DNA of 64,000 nucleotides, taken from NCBI RefSeq assembly GCF_019649055.1, contig NW_026570491.1:1-64000 (forward strand), given 5' to 3'. Positions within the stretch are counted from its first letter, which is position 1; the number at the start of each line of letters is the position of its first letter. This document shows, in pieces, positions 19,801-30,199 of this stretch. The notes beneath the pieces are model-generated. The model saw nothing but the letters and a program-made list of their open reading frames with translations. It did not search any database and was not told where the DNA came from. The DNA comes from Paramacrobiotus metropolitanus. Lineage: Eukaryota > Tardigrada > Eutardigrada > Parachela > Macrobiotidae. The translations under genes and the position numbers were made by a program.

Positions 19801-22216
19801 TTACAAAGCATAATCAAGCATACGTAAACTGGTTCCTTTGCCAAAACAAGATTTTGCGTCTATCAACAACCTTTGATGTGCCTGATGACACAATTTACAG
19901 AAACAGTTAATCCTACGTGGAAAAGCCATACCGCGTGCTGCTAGTAGTAAACGTAACATATAGTACCGAAATTCGTTGAGGTAGCCAATGTTCATATCGT
20001 CTCCACAAAAACGCAGTGCACTGTAGATTGAGAACGTGTCGTTGGATGTCACCTTGCGCATGATGCTTTCCACTGCATCGATCCCGCGGCAGTCCAGGCG
20101 TGTTAACCAGTACTCGCAGATTGTCCGCCAAACCGTACGTAGATGAGGCGTAGTCCTCAGATGGGGGAGTGGATCCTTGGAGGTCAAATGGAAAGTATCC
20201 AGCAATTCCTCGGCGACATGGATGACATGGTGAGGCTAGTTTGCTCCACGAGCAAACAAAGCATTAAGCCTAAGATATCTACAACGTACAGAGCGATTAG
20301 TACAACGCAGCACCACTCTACGACTAAAGCTTAAAAGAATGATACATACGATTTCTTCGTTCTCATCCACCCGCACTCAAGGTACGACATGTCCGCGTGC
20401 ACATATCCAGGAATAAGATGGCGGAATCCGTAGACATAGACGTCCTCCAACTCCAGCGTGTTTATCCATTCCACGGTCTCCAGAATCGCCCTAACACTCA
20501 TGTAACCTCCCCGAACGGTGATATGGCGCAGGCTCTAGAGCCCTGCACGAGCAGCAAAACTGCTGCTCGGCTCACTCGTTTCAGCTTTTTGAAACTTTCT
20601 GCTCGCTCAGCTCGCTCGCGCCCAAACCACCGCTCGCTCGGCTCGCTCGTTTTAGAATTTTCTATTGCTTCCGCTCGCTCAACTCGCTCGTAATTTTAGT
20701 TTTGCAAATCGGCTCGCTCGTGAGATCGGCAAAAATTTTAAGTATCAATTTTTTTGCACGAATAAGTAACATCAAAATTTTCGCACTCACAAAATACAGT
20801 AATTGTAATACGGTGTTCAGAGACTCCATACTGGTAGTCCATTTCTTAACAATTTCATTTTTTTCGCTAATACCTTTCTATAATTTTCAACTGGATGTGC
20901 TTTTCTTGATTTATGTAGCCTGAAGTAAATAAAATAGAATGTTTGAAAATTGAAATGTATCTGTTTTTACGAATCAGGTAACTGTTTAATAAAACCTGTC
21001 AAATACTGCTTTTGTTGGCTAGGGAATACTATCAAGTACTTAGTCTCGAGTGCCCACAGATCAAAGAAAATGTTAGTAGAGTTTCAATAGTTAGTAATTC
21101 ATTAACTTAACTTACTTCATTTTTGGTTTATAAACAGTTTCCCTTCGCGCGAAGCGCGAAGGTGACGGTGGTTTATGACCGTTTTCTGGTCCGTCAATGT
21201 AATTTTGTACTGCAAAAACTCCTTCAGTTCGCACAACGTCAGCCTGTAGGCTCGCGATCGTTCGCACCTGACCATCCTGCTCGCTCGGCTCGCTCGCAAT
21301 TTTTCTTCTGTTGCTCAGCTCGTTCGCAAATTTGCAAAACGGCTCCTGCTCGCTCGAAGGGCTCGCGAGCAGCGAGCGCTCGCGAGCCGAGCCGAGCGGC
21401 TCGGCTCGTGCAGGGCTCTAGGCGCAGCTCCGGTGCAACGTCCTGCAGAACCAGCAGTACCGTGCAGAAATGGTCGTGCATATGATTGATGTAGGCCCCG
21501 TTGCTTTCCCTCATGTCGAAGGTGATGCATTTCGTGCGGTTGGACACTACGCAGAACAGCTTCTTGCTAAAATTTCGAACTTCGCAGTACAACCTGTCGC
21601 ACGGAGGATGGATGCCTTCATTGGTGTAGTTATCCACATCTGAAGCTTTGAAGATGACCTCGGGTTTGGAAGCTCGAGCAGCTATTTCTTCTTCTGCGTA
21701 GAAGTTGAACGCCGATGAAACCCGCTTCAGATGATATGAGTCAATGGGGGTAATCAAGGAAACGATGTACTTCATCGTGTCCTGCTGGTAAAATGGAAGC
21801 CCGCATCCATCCGGTTCGGTGTACTGTCGCAACCAATTCCTGGTGAGTGGTGTCGACGTCCAGATGTCCCTGGCGCCTTGAGCTTCAAGACTGTCCGCTG
21901 CATTACCGGCATACACCGTCTCCACGCCATCCCTCCATGTGCACATCGCACAACCAAGGTCGCCTGGTTCTCCGGCTGAATTGAGTCGCTTCCGGGGGGA
22001 CGTGGCGTACCACTTCAGTACACCCTCCAACTGGTGATCGAAGCAGTGGAGAAAGCGCTTGGAAACTCTTGGGAGTTGGAAATCCTTGAACACCTCCTTC
22101 GGCACCGGTTGACACTCGGGACACGCCTCCGTAACAATCTGCTCTTCTTCATCGCTGTCATGAAAACACTTGCAATATTTACAAGGAGAACCTTCTAGTT
22201 GAATGCTACGCTTCAT
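19801..22216 (-). pseudogene. Large unknown Cys-rich protein, interrupted by a hAT-like insertion
   Basis: The frame opens at 22216 with a zinc-ligand-like start (CKYCKCFHD ... CPEC at residues 13-36) and stays open for about 265 codons to the insertion at 21421. On the far side, 20520-20356 continues the coding sequence (GGYMSVRAILETVEW), ending at a possible donor GTATGTAT at about 20354. A last part lies at 20240-19801, ending FGKGTSLRMLDYAL. The join between these last two parts is uncertain because I could not find a fully frame-consistent acceptor. No family is recognised. The length of about 450 residues and its place between the polymerase and the coiled-coil gene suggest an early or replication-associated protein. 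Confidence 0.55.
20535..21421. mobile_element. Non-autonomous hAT-like element (887 bp)
   Basis: The ends are perfect inverted repeats: CTAGAGCCCTGCACGAGC at 20535-20552 and its complement at 21404-21421. The flanks carry a slightly imperfect duplication, GCGCAGGCT at 20526-20534 and GCGCAGCT at 21422-21429, consistent with the 8-bp hAT signature. Inside the ends are dense CGAG/CTCG repeats (20560-20720 and 21270-21415) and an AT-rich core without a transposase. It splits the Cys-rich gene at 19801-22216, so it arrived after the Polinton. Confidence 0.75.
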
Positions 22217-22498
22217 TGTAGTGACTTATTAAGCAAATGACTTACAAAAACTGGAAATGAGCCGTTCGTGCGTTGCGTCGAGTGCTTTTATATACCTAGC
22301 TGTATAGCATTGCTAGCTTGTACTTGATTGGCTTGATATGGTATTGATTGTTAATTTTTTTTCAATATAATTATGCAGATATCTTGATTAAACGGACTAG
22401 AATTACTTGGCATAAACGTTGGTACATTAGTTCAAAGTTTGTTATTTTTTTTCAAACATTTTGTACGAAAACATTACTTATCCTTAAACTAATCGCTA
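22217..22498. other. Spacer between two leftward genes
   Basis: AT-rich with several T runs. It contains TTTTATATACC read leftward (about 22285-22300), a likely TATA box for the Cys-rich gene. No coding sequence is seen. Confidence 0.4.
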
Positions 22499-24536
22499 TT
22501 ACTCAGAATCCAAGTCCTCTAGTGCTGACACATATTCAGCGTTCAAGTCTTCTATGAACACCACCGCCTCATACTTTGCCTCCTGGAACTTCTTCACGTC
22601 CTCGGCTTTAAACCCGTTTACGTAGCAATCCACCATTGCCTGGATGCAGGTACGTTTTGGAACTTCGACATCGGATAGCAGGTTTTCGCGCACACAAGTG
22701 TCGAATTCTGATTTCAGGTCAGCCGCCATGGAAGCCAACTCCCTGAACCCATTCTGAACTGGAACCTGGCACAGGCTCTTAATCATCATATCTCGAAAGC
22801 CTTTTTCATGCTTCATCACCAACTACAGAAGAAAAAAATCAACGATACAACATCACCATAAGTCCATTCCAAACCATATAGAACTTACGTCTTCGAATTG
22901 GTTATCAGTTTTGTCAAAACGTTCAGGATACATTGTTGAGCCATCCTCGCTGGTTATGGCTCCAGCTTTACCTTCGTTGACCTTTCGTTTCTTGGTCAAC
23001 GGCTCTGGCTCACGGTATTCTTCCCGGCAGAACCACTCCGGATGGGCAGTACGCTTACGGAGAACGGCCATAACAATGTCTCTCTTGCTCTGAGCTCTCT
23101 CAGTTTCCACCAGTGCTTTCGCTAACGCCTTACGCATACTGCTGAGCTCGTGCTGAATTTTAGTCACTGAATCGCTTAACGCGTCCACACAAAGAATCGC
23201 GTTTCGCTGGATGCTGGCCGCACAGTCCTCAACATCACGGGTGCTATCCAAAACTGCACGCTGCAAACAGAAACAACACCTGGTCAACGGTCAACCCCTA
23301 TTCTTTTTTCCTTTTTAAAAACTACCCCGTTAAAATCCTTACCGCATTTTCGTAGAACTGATTACGTTCATCGGCACTCCCGGATGCTGCAATCACCAGA
23401 AGCTTACGCGCCCCCTAAGGGGCGCTCGTATACGGGGCAGCCGTCATTAGCTTGCGCCACTCATTGTTCAATTGCTACAAACGTAAGAAAAAAAAACAAG
23501 AATAAATTAAAAGAACCTTCAAGGAAAAAACTTTAAACGGTTACAGAATATCAAATGATTTTTCACTGATATAAGAATATAAAATTCTTAGGTTTAGAAT
23601 ACGATTAAAAAGTTTTTTCGTTTTAAAATAAGGCTGAAAATTGTTTGCATTAAAATAAGGCTGCAAAGTTTTTCGCTTTAAAATAAGCGTACAAACTTTT
23701 TACGCATTAAATTAGTCTTAAACGTATTCGAGCTTAAAATTTCAAAAGAAAAGTTTTTTAGTTTATATAAGGCGGAAAAAGTTCTTCGCATTAAATTAAG
23801 TGCAAAAGTTTTCAGACTTAAAATTAGATGAAAAAAGTTTTTCGGTGTAAAATAGGGTGGAAAAAGTTTATCGTTTCAAAATAAGGCTAAAAAGTTTTTC
23901 GCATTAAAGTAGGCGTCAAAAGTTTTTCGCACTAAATTAAGTGAAAAAAGTTTTTCGACTTTAAATTAGGCGAAAAAGTTTTTCGGTGTAAAATAGGACG
24001 GAAAAGTTTTTCGGTTAAAAATTAAGATCATAAAATTTTTCGCATTAAAATAAGCGTAAAAAGTTTTTTCGCATTAAATTAAGTGTAAAAAGTTTTTCGA
24101 CTTTAAATTAGGCGAAAAAGTTTTTCGGTGTACAATATGGCGGAAAAAGTTTTTCGGTTAAAAATAAAGATCATAAAATTTTTCGCATTAAAATAAGCGT
24201 AAAAAGTTTTTTCGCATTAAATTAAGTGTAAAACGTTTTTCGACTTTAAATTAGGCCAAAAAGTTTCTCAGTGTACAATATGGCGGAAAAAGTTTTTCGG
24301 TTTAAAATAAGGCTAAAAAAATTTTTCGCATTAAAATAAGCGTAAAAAGTTTTTTGCATTAAATTATGTGTAAAAAGTTTTTAGGCTTAAAATTGGATGA
24401 AAATAGTTTTTTAAGAATAAAATTAGTCAGCAAAACTGTTGTCTTATTTAAAATACGATAACAAAATTCTTCAGGACAAAAAGTAGGTAAATCACTACAA
24501 AATCATTTCGGGTTGCTTTACCTTGTTCAGAGACAT
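22499..24536 (-). CDS. Coiled-coil nuclear-type protein, four exons, one stop codon
   Basis: Exons 24536-24522 (five codons), 23474-23343, 23260-22889 and 22822-22499 join at GT-AG sites, all in phase 0, for 280 codons. The only defect is a TAG in exon 2 (about 23415-23417) inside a GC palindrome, cgccccctaaggggcg. Exon 3 is a long helical, heptad-like stretch followed by an acidic-basic linker with a nuclear signal (LTKKRKVN). Exon 4 is acidic and helical. I recognise no family. The first intron (1,047 nt) is filled by a minisatellite. A coiled-coil replication or core protein is possible but unproven. Confidence 0.6.
23560..24475. repeat. AT-rich minisatellite of AAAAAGTTTTTC units
   Basis: About 25 units of 32-40 bp share a core near 'gtaaaaagtttttcgcattaaaat', each core containing the small palindrome AAAAAGTTTTT. 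A higher-order period of about 143 bp is visible between 24026 and 24310, where five consecutive units repeat together ('aagatcataaaatttttcg...'). The array lies wholly inside the first intron of the coiled-coil gene. Confidence 0.85.
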
Positions 24537-25360
24537 GGTCAGCTTGCGAGTAGTACGCCTTGCACACCTACAGAACGATCACACAAATATCTCGTTACTC
24601 GTTACAGCAGCCAAACATGCGTACGAACTACTTACAACACGTACAACAGGTGGGATGAGATGGGTACACACGGAACAGGCGCGGGCAGAATTATGGGTTC
24701 TTCCAGATAACGCGAATAAATCCAGGTCGTTGTGTAGCGGTGGTTATGCTAATACGCTTTCTAAGGGAGCATGTACGGGTCGCCAAGTGCGCTATGCTGC
24801 TGTATGCAGCGGTACCGCATGGCCCAGTACCACACGCACACACAGTGTACTTGCCACGCGCACCACAGGAAAAAAGTGGTACGGGATCAAAGTCCCTTAC
24901 CACGCCAGACAGCCATGCTGCGAGAATATTTTCTGCGCGTGTGACATTTTGTTTTGGTTTTTATTAGTGTGCTCACACATTTAAGTTATGCTTACTGCTA
25001 ATGCCTATACGGTATTAGCAGCGGAACATGCCATTGGAGCACCATGATTTCCGCTGTAATTAATAGACGATGTCATCCGTCTTACATTCTAGTTGCGATG
25101 CTTTATTGGAATTTGTAGCCGTTCTAAATCGCTTGACTGTCAGCAGTGGCAATTCTTACAGGTAACGCTTGCGTATTTTTAGATATTTTTTCGTGATTTA
25201 TTTCCAGTTATTAGGAATTTTTTCCAAATTTCTTTATTTATTTTTGGCAATCGGGACGTCGTCCCTGCCAGCAGCGGTGCTGCCAGCAAACACGATCTGT
25301 AGATTTTCCTGTATTTTCTGGTAATTTTTTACTATTCATTTGAAATTTTTACGAATTTTT
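24537..25360. other. Polinton right subterminal region, no supported gene
   Basis: A long rightward frame is open from 24523 to 24984, but it overlaps the first exon of the leftward coiled-coil gene and looks low-complexity, so I do not call it. A hairpin with 10-bp arms lies at 24996-25020 (TGCTAATGCC/GGTATTAGCA). A second inverted motif, TGCCAGCAGCGGTGCTGCCAGCA, is at 25266-25288. The rest is AT-rich. Confidence 0.4.
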
Positions 25361-25451
25361 TAAATTAATTTTGAAAAACGGGACGTCATCCCGGGACGCT
25401 CTTATCAGCGTCCCACATCTAAATGCCGGTCGAGACAAGTGTATTACTACC
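25361..25451 (-). repeat. Polinton right terminal inverted repeat
   Basis: Reverse complement of 38-130 with few differences. It carries the matching hairpin at 25393-25414. It ends TATTACTACC directly against the AACCAC duplication. Confidence 0.92.
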
Positions 25452-25624
25452 AACCACGCAATACAGTCCTCATCGCTGATATCATTAAGGTTGAACCTTT
25501 TTCTGTTTTCTTTTTCCTGGGATTTTTGATCGTGATAGAGGGACAGGAATAGTGCGAGTTATTCTGGTTCGAATTCATCCAGGGCGATAACTGTTTGAAG
25601 AAATTGTGTGAAGGAATTAGCCAT
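25452..25624 (-). pseudogene. HARBI1-like gene fragment, split by the Polinton
   Basis: Read leftward from an ATG at 25624, this starts MANSFTQFLQTVIALDEFEP, has an in-frame TAA at 25559-25561, and then continues open into the target site and on to 37-1. The joined reading gives RKRFNLNDISDEDCIAW and FRFHREDIDEL, which read like the segment before the nuclease domain of PIF/Harbinger-derived proteins. The early stop shows it was already a transposon relic, or that the true start lies downstream. Confidence 0.4.
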
Positions 25625-26020
25625 GATCCCTTGAACAGGAAACGGTGAATATTTCAGATGAATCCCCAGAGGACAGGTATTTTAGAAAACTTTGTATTTA
25701 ATAAGATTCTAAAAGCAGTAAAACTAAAACCCAGTCTGAATTTTGTGGAATTTATTTGAATTTATTCTCGAGATGATTAAAATTTTTCGCATTTATTTGG
25801 CTTTTTGTTTGTCGCGACAGTGAAAATTTTGCTATGTGTACGTCACTGCAGCCGTATGGCAATCTAAAGCGCTTCCGGTTCGCCGTCGTACAGCCTATGT
25901 TACCTCGTAGTTTCTCATGTACATGGGCCCAACTACGTGTAAATCTAAAATTCCCTTATGTATGTAAGTGCTGTGACGTACGTGTTGTCTGTTCTTTTAC
26001 GTATGACTTGCTGTTCTTAT
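25625..26020. other. Unassigned AT-rich stretch
   Basis: No gene, RNA or clear repeat is visible. Confidence 0.3.
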
Positions 26021-26210
26021 CTAGCACAAACTAAGTACCAAACAAAAACTTCCCCTTTGCCATCCTGATCGCGGATCGTACCCATACAAATCGCGTGTGC
26101 CCGTTGTAACTCGTATTTGAATAGATATTCGCTGTTTAAAAAAAAACTCATTGGCCCGTTTCTGGTCGGTGGAAGTCGCTGTACCATTTCCAACCTTTTC
26201 CACAAGCTTT
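26021..26210 (-). pseudogene. Relic of a non-LTR retrotransposon C-terminus
   Basis: Leftward translation gives AKE/ANE-FF followed by RISIQI and, after a frame slip, GTIRDQDGKGEVFVW. This matches the last 40 residues of the retrotransposon protein fragment at 29041-29538 (AKEFFRQRISIQIQRG ... MGTIPDQEKLEEIF). It is heavily decayed. Confidence 0.55.
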
Positions 26211-26414
26211 TTGGTAGATACTCTCTATGTGTGAGTATTTGTTGGTGTGTCAATACGTACTAATATGTTTTAACGCTAACGTAATGTAAGGTAGTGTACT
26301 AATCCGTAACTAATTACGTAATTTATTAATATAATGTAGCAATGTATTAATTGAATGCATCAATGTCTTAATGTATTAATGTGATGCACCGTAATTAATT
26401 ACGTAATGTACAGA

Positions 26415-26448
26415 TACACGCTTATCCCGTATACGGGATAAGCGTGTA
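26415..26448. repeat. Perfect 34-bp palindrome
   Basis: TACACGCTTATCCCGTA at 26415-26431 is followed immediately by its exact complement at 26432-26448. AATTACGTAATT-type words flank it at about 26310 and 26395, and the stretch 26270-26410 repeats 'gtattaat' and 'aatgta' many times. It may be the tip of a small fold-back element. Confidence 0.85.
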
Positions 26449-26483
26449 CGTTACAAATTCGTCCGGCATTACCAAGTACCTAC

Positions 26484-27080
26484 CACTAGGAGGCTTGTCA
26501 GTGGGATGCCAGTCCGATGCTGCAGATAGCAAATCTCCTCGCCGAGCACCCCGGTAAACAGCAAATTGTGGCGTCGAGCCATTTCCCCATTGAAGATCTG
26601 CCAGAGTAATTGCGAGTCCCTGGACGAGGATCGGTAGGCGAGTGGCAAGGGAAACGAGCGGATGAGAAAGTCCCCCTCCTTCACGCGCAGATATTCAGAA
26701 ACTACGCACTCCAACGGCAGGCGAATCTGCTTCCTAGGGACCAGTTCCCGGACGGTGACGTACGGTCGCCGCACTTCCACATATTCGAAGTCGGCCGAGG
26801 AATAGCCGTCCACGGGGACGTTATCTCCCGTGTACCAGGTCCAAACGCCGTCGGGATGACCGCGCAGCAGGACCTCCACGAACGTACTCGCATACTGATA
26901 GTGGTAGCGGAAAATTTTCGCTTTCCCGTATTCAACCAATTGTGAGCGCCGGGCCGGACATCCGAAATCAATGAGCAGACGGTTCGCCGCCACGTTGATG
27001 ATGTGGCCGTGCTGCAGCTGACCGTTGATAAGGACATCCACGGCGTTCCACTTATTCACGTCGTCTCCGTAAAAAAACAT
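26484..27080 (-). CDS. Tudor/Agenet-like 'WNAVDVL' exon, orphan first exon
   Basis: The 199-codon exon starts MFFYGDDVNKWNAVDVLING and ends at a GTG|GTAGGT donor (26484/26483), the same phase-0 position as in the other family copies. Two beta-rich halves (about 10-60 and 70-130) resemble tandem Tudor/Agenet modules, the second holding WTWYTGDNVPVDGYSS and RELVPRKQIRLP. No F-box exon follows; the downstream 850 bp hold a palindrome, a retrotransposon relic and the Harbinger fragment. It is therefore a 3'-truncated family member at the end of the array. Confidence 0.65.
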
Positions 27081-27738
27081 TGCAGTTCAAAATTAGTGTT
27101 CCCTTTCAAGCGGTCAGTTTAGCAGATCGCCCGACTGACACACGACAGTTGAAACGGAGAATGTCAAAGACGCACTAATATGATATTGATTTTGAACAAT
27201 GCAGAATATTGCGAACACAATCCAGCTGCGATGACTAGGGAGTACTGAGTCTACTGACTGTGTTAACTGTTGAGTAAATCAACAGTGAACATGCAACTGA
27301 GCTCAAACGTACAATCTGTACAACTGTGAGCTTAATGCTTTTGCACACCTGCGCTGTTGTTGCCAGCGGCAGACCTTCATCATGGCCTTTGTCATGATGA
27401 GAACGTGATGTACTTATGAGTACTGCATGCTGGCCACATGTATGTCTCATGTACTCTATGACGTCAGTGCTGTTCTAGCTTATAAGCTGCTACTGCACAT
27501 GCATTAGCAATCATTCTATGTACAATCAATGTAGAACCATTCTACATCCGCGTTACTTTATCATTAAAGAACCCAGCTTTACACCTTTGCTTGTGCAGAT
27601 AGCTTAACATGCCGGCTACTGCGGCTCGTATTTAATGTTTCAGCGCTTCTGTTCAATAAGACCGTAACTCCCCACCGGATGTTTCTCGAACATACGGTTT
27701 TCACGTCCATGTACATGCATCGAATCCGGCAACAAATG
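27081..27738. other. Spacer upstream of the orphan exon
   Basis: No gene is supported. It would contain the orphan gene's promoter and any untranslated first exon. Confidence 0.3.
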
Positions 27739-28290
27739 TTATGATATTCCGAAAAAAATTCTTTGGCAACATCGGGATGGGAAAGTTTTCGTGACGTACA
27801 CAAATTTGATCACCATGTGCCGGCCTACCAGGCTATTAAAAACATCGCAATACTGCTCACCCGAGATTATGTGCCTAAAATGTATGGCGCGATTGTGGGT
27901 GACCGCGTTGGCAACGTATTCAACCAGCGGTTTCTGGAGCGCCAGATTCTGCTCAAACTGATCCCACAGCTGAGTTTCCAGCGAAGCGTCCGGTAAGATG
28001 GCGTAGTGCGCAGTGACCGCTTGTAGGTGGTGGTCAAACACGCGGCACTGCTTCCAACGGTGGCCGAGAATACTGTTCCATAGGGAGCCGGCAAGCCGCA
28101 TACGGAGGCGTCCGATAGAGTCCAGCGCGCGAAACACCTCCAGCAGGAACACAAGAGGCAGCTGAGAGATAGGCATATTGGCGGAAGATCTGCGATTCTT
28201 CGTTCTTTGTTCGGTGGATGCGGAAATGTGGCTAGATGGGTCGAGAGCGGTGACGCGGCCATGATGGTCTTCGCCGCGAACATAGGTTGG
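27739..28290 (-). pseudogene. F-box gene copy with internal deletion
   Basis: The frame contains a good F-box (LPLVFLLEVFRALDSIGRLR) and then jumps to the family's later segment (LETQLWDQFEQNLALQKPL), missing the roughly 120 intervening residues that carry YWVAAGLLKCL in full copies. It continues for another 60 unrelated residues. No partner first exon is visible directly upstream. It may be a divergent or decayed member of the array. Confidence 0.6.
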
Positions 28291-28311
28291 TCTGGATAAA
28301 GCATAAATCAC

Positions 28312-29038
28312 CGGTTTAGAAATCAGTTTCGTAATTTGTACTGCCTACGTACATACACGAACTGTTAAAAGGATTTCAAGAAACCCAAGAAACTAAGAAT
28401 CTTACTACTAAGAATCTGTCGCAAGACTGAGTCCTCCCGTAGTGCACCCTATGTGTGTGTGTGTGTGTGTGTGTGGTCGACGATGACCTATACCTATGCA
28501 GGGCTATGTGTACCTATGCGTACAAACGAGCGGAACACAACACCTGAAGACCTTGACCTTTAATCCGTGAAACACCTTCCCAGTACAACTACTCTATGGT
28601 TAGAAGCTAGACTGCTGGTGAAGAGCGGACTGACTGACTGGCGGCCAGAAGGCCTCCTTATATATGAGGATGGCCGGCTGGGATGGAGCGGGGCTTCGGT
28701 GGTGACTGTGCTGGATGAAAGCGGTATGACAGGAAGTGACGTAAATCTATTGTCACATGATGTAATCGACCGCTCGCTGACCTTGACGGTGACTCCGTCA
28801 CACAACCTAAGAAATCTAGATACCTAAGAAATTTAAGGAAACAGAAGAAAGCTGTGAAGCCTAAGAAGCGGCAGACGGCAGACTCACACTTGAGCGTTGC
28901 GTTCAGACTGCACAGCAGTCTGAACGCAACGCAATCTGCAGTCACTGCAGACTGCAGGAACTCCTCTAGTACGGTGTCGATCAAGAACTGGGTAGGATTA
29001 TGGACTGCGGTGCAAACGATCAGCCGGACGACTACCTA
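28312..29038. repeat. Repeat-rich stretch: (GT)n and hairpin
   Basis: It contains a GT microsatellite (about 28451-28475) and a perfect hairpin with 17-bp arms at 28894-28910 and 28916-28932 (GCGTTGCGTTCAGACTG, 5-nt loop). It also has several 'cctaagaaa' words (28373-28410, 28806-28870). An 86-codon rightward frame at 28567-28827 has no relatives I know, so I do not call it a gene. Confidence 0.6.
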
Positions 29039-29040
29039 GA

Positions 29041-29538
29041 CATGACGGCATCAGCAAGGAGTTCGCTCGCGCGTTAACGACGGGTGGTTTCCCTGCCAGA
29101 GTGGAACCGAAAGGATTGGCCTTAGTAGGTAACAAAAGACCGGATGTAGTTACGCTTGTCCCATGGGAACGTGGTAAACCACTCGCAATAGACGTAACCT
29201 GTGTGAACACTCTGGCAACTTCATATCTGGACCGTACAGCCGTCAATGTCGGTGCCGCAGCGGAACTAGCCGAAGCAAAAAAGCTCGCAAAACATGCGTG
29301 GCTCCAGCCAAGGTACAATTTTTTTGCCGCTGCCTTGGAAACATACGGACCTATGGGCGACGGAGCTAAGAAGCTGGTCGATAAAACCGGACACCTCATC
29401 GCGACCACTACCGGGCAAGCACGGGCGAAAGAATTTTTCCGGCAGCGGATCTCCATACAGATTCAAAGAGGAAATGCTATGTGCGTGATGGGCACAATAC
29501 CGGATCAGGAGAAATTAGAGGAAATTTTCTTGTTATAG
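29041..29538 (+). pseudogene. 5'-truncated non-LTR retrotransposon, endonuclease end only
   Basis: An open frame covers the C-terminal restriction-like endonuclease: KRPDVVTLVPWERGKPLAID-VT, equivalent to RPDG...AWDVT of the full element at 34709-37578. It continues through RFNFFAAALETYGPMG-like sequence to the conserved tail QRISIQIQRGNAMCVMGTI. The upstream zinc finger, RT domain and most of the protein are missing, as expected for 5' truncation during target-primed reverse transcription. It is a different subfamily from the full copy. Confidence 0.8.
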
Positions 29539-30199
29539 CCTGTGAAAACTGTATTTCTTTTTTGTTGGTGTTTGTACTTCTCTGCCCTAGTTTACATTGG
29601 GTAGAAGGTTAAGAAATGATGTGACTAGCGTCAATTTAAAACTCCTCACCATTCATTCATAGTATCAGGAGCAGACAACCCGGTAAACAAGACTTCAATG
29701 TCTGGTCGGTAAAAGAAAAAAAAACCAGCTAATGTTACTAAGGTGTTTATCAAAACAGATCAACAGTTTTCAGAGGGAACTTAAAAAAGCCGACACCACT
29801 AACATTGAGTATCTTTACATTAACTTTTTGAATCCGCTCATAAACGTTCTTCAACCGTGTGGCAAGCGTGCATTCTCCGATTTTCTGTTTCGTTCCGGCT
29901 TGGATTCGTTCCGGTTTCCGGAGATTGTATGGTACTGCCGTGACAGGTCCTTGAAGTCAATCATTTCAGTCAGGTACGGCAGAGGTTGTACACGTCATGG
30001 TTGTAGATCTTGTACAACCAGACGGCTTCCGACTGTTTTCAACGGTTAAGCAGCGGCAGGATGCTCAATTTCTGATACAGCTCTGGGGTTACCCCACTCC
30101 TTGTAATCAGTAATGGCCCGCAGTGCTTTCCGTTAGGCTCTAGTACGTGAGGAGACTGTACTACGGGGGTCTCTGTCAACGTAATGGGCAAAAATGGAT
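29539..30199. other. Unassigned stretch
   Basis: A 105-codon rightward frame (29732-30049) has no recognised relatives and no supporting splice context. Nothing else is visible. Confidence 0.3.

Larger units (their letters stand above)
38..25451. mobile_element. Complete Maverick/Polinton (adintovirus-like) element
   Basis: The element is 25,414 bp long. It is bounded by terminal inverted repeats starting AGTAGTAATA and flanked by a 6-bp target duplication. It encodes the full diagnostic set: protein-primed DNA polymerase B, retroviral-type integrase, packaging ATPase, adenain-type protease, major capsid protein and penton-like protein. Rightward genes fill about 0.3-12.0 kb and leftward genes fill 12.3-24.5 kb, converging in the middle. 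Extra cargo includes two BIR genes, a TBP homologue, an ADP-ribosylglycohydrolase and a PC4-like protein. Most virion genes contain at least one frameshift or stop, so this is probably an inactive copy, though base-calling errors cannot be excluded. Confidence 0.95.

Noticed and set aside
20356-20520. Separate small gene between the hAT-like element and 20350
   Set aside because: It continues the coding strand and frame style of the gene split by the insertion, so I treat it as part of 19801-22216.
23560-24475. CRISPR-like array
   Set aside because: Units are contiguous and variable with no unique spacers, and the context is a eukaryotic intron.
24523-24984. 153-codon rightward frame near the right end of the Polinton
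   Set aside because: It overlaps the first exon of the leftward coiled-coil gene, has biased composition and matches nothing recognised.
29732-30049. 105-codon frame as a gene
   Set aside because: No homology, no splice or promoter context, and it sits among retrotransposon and F-box relics.
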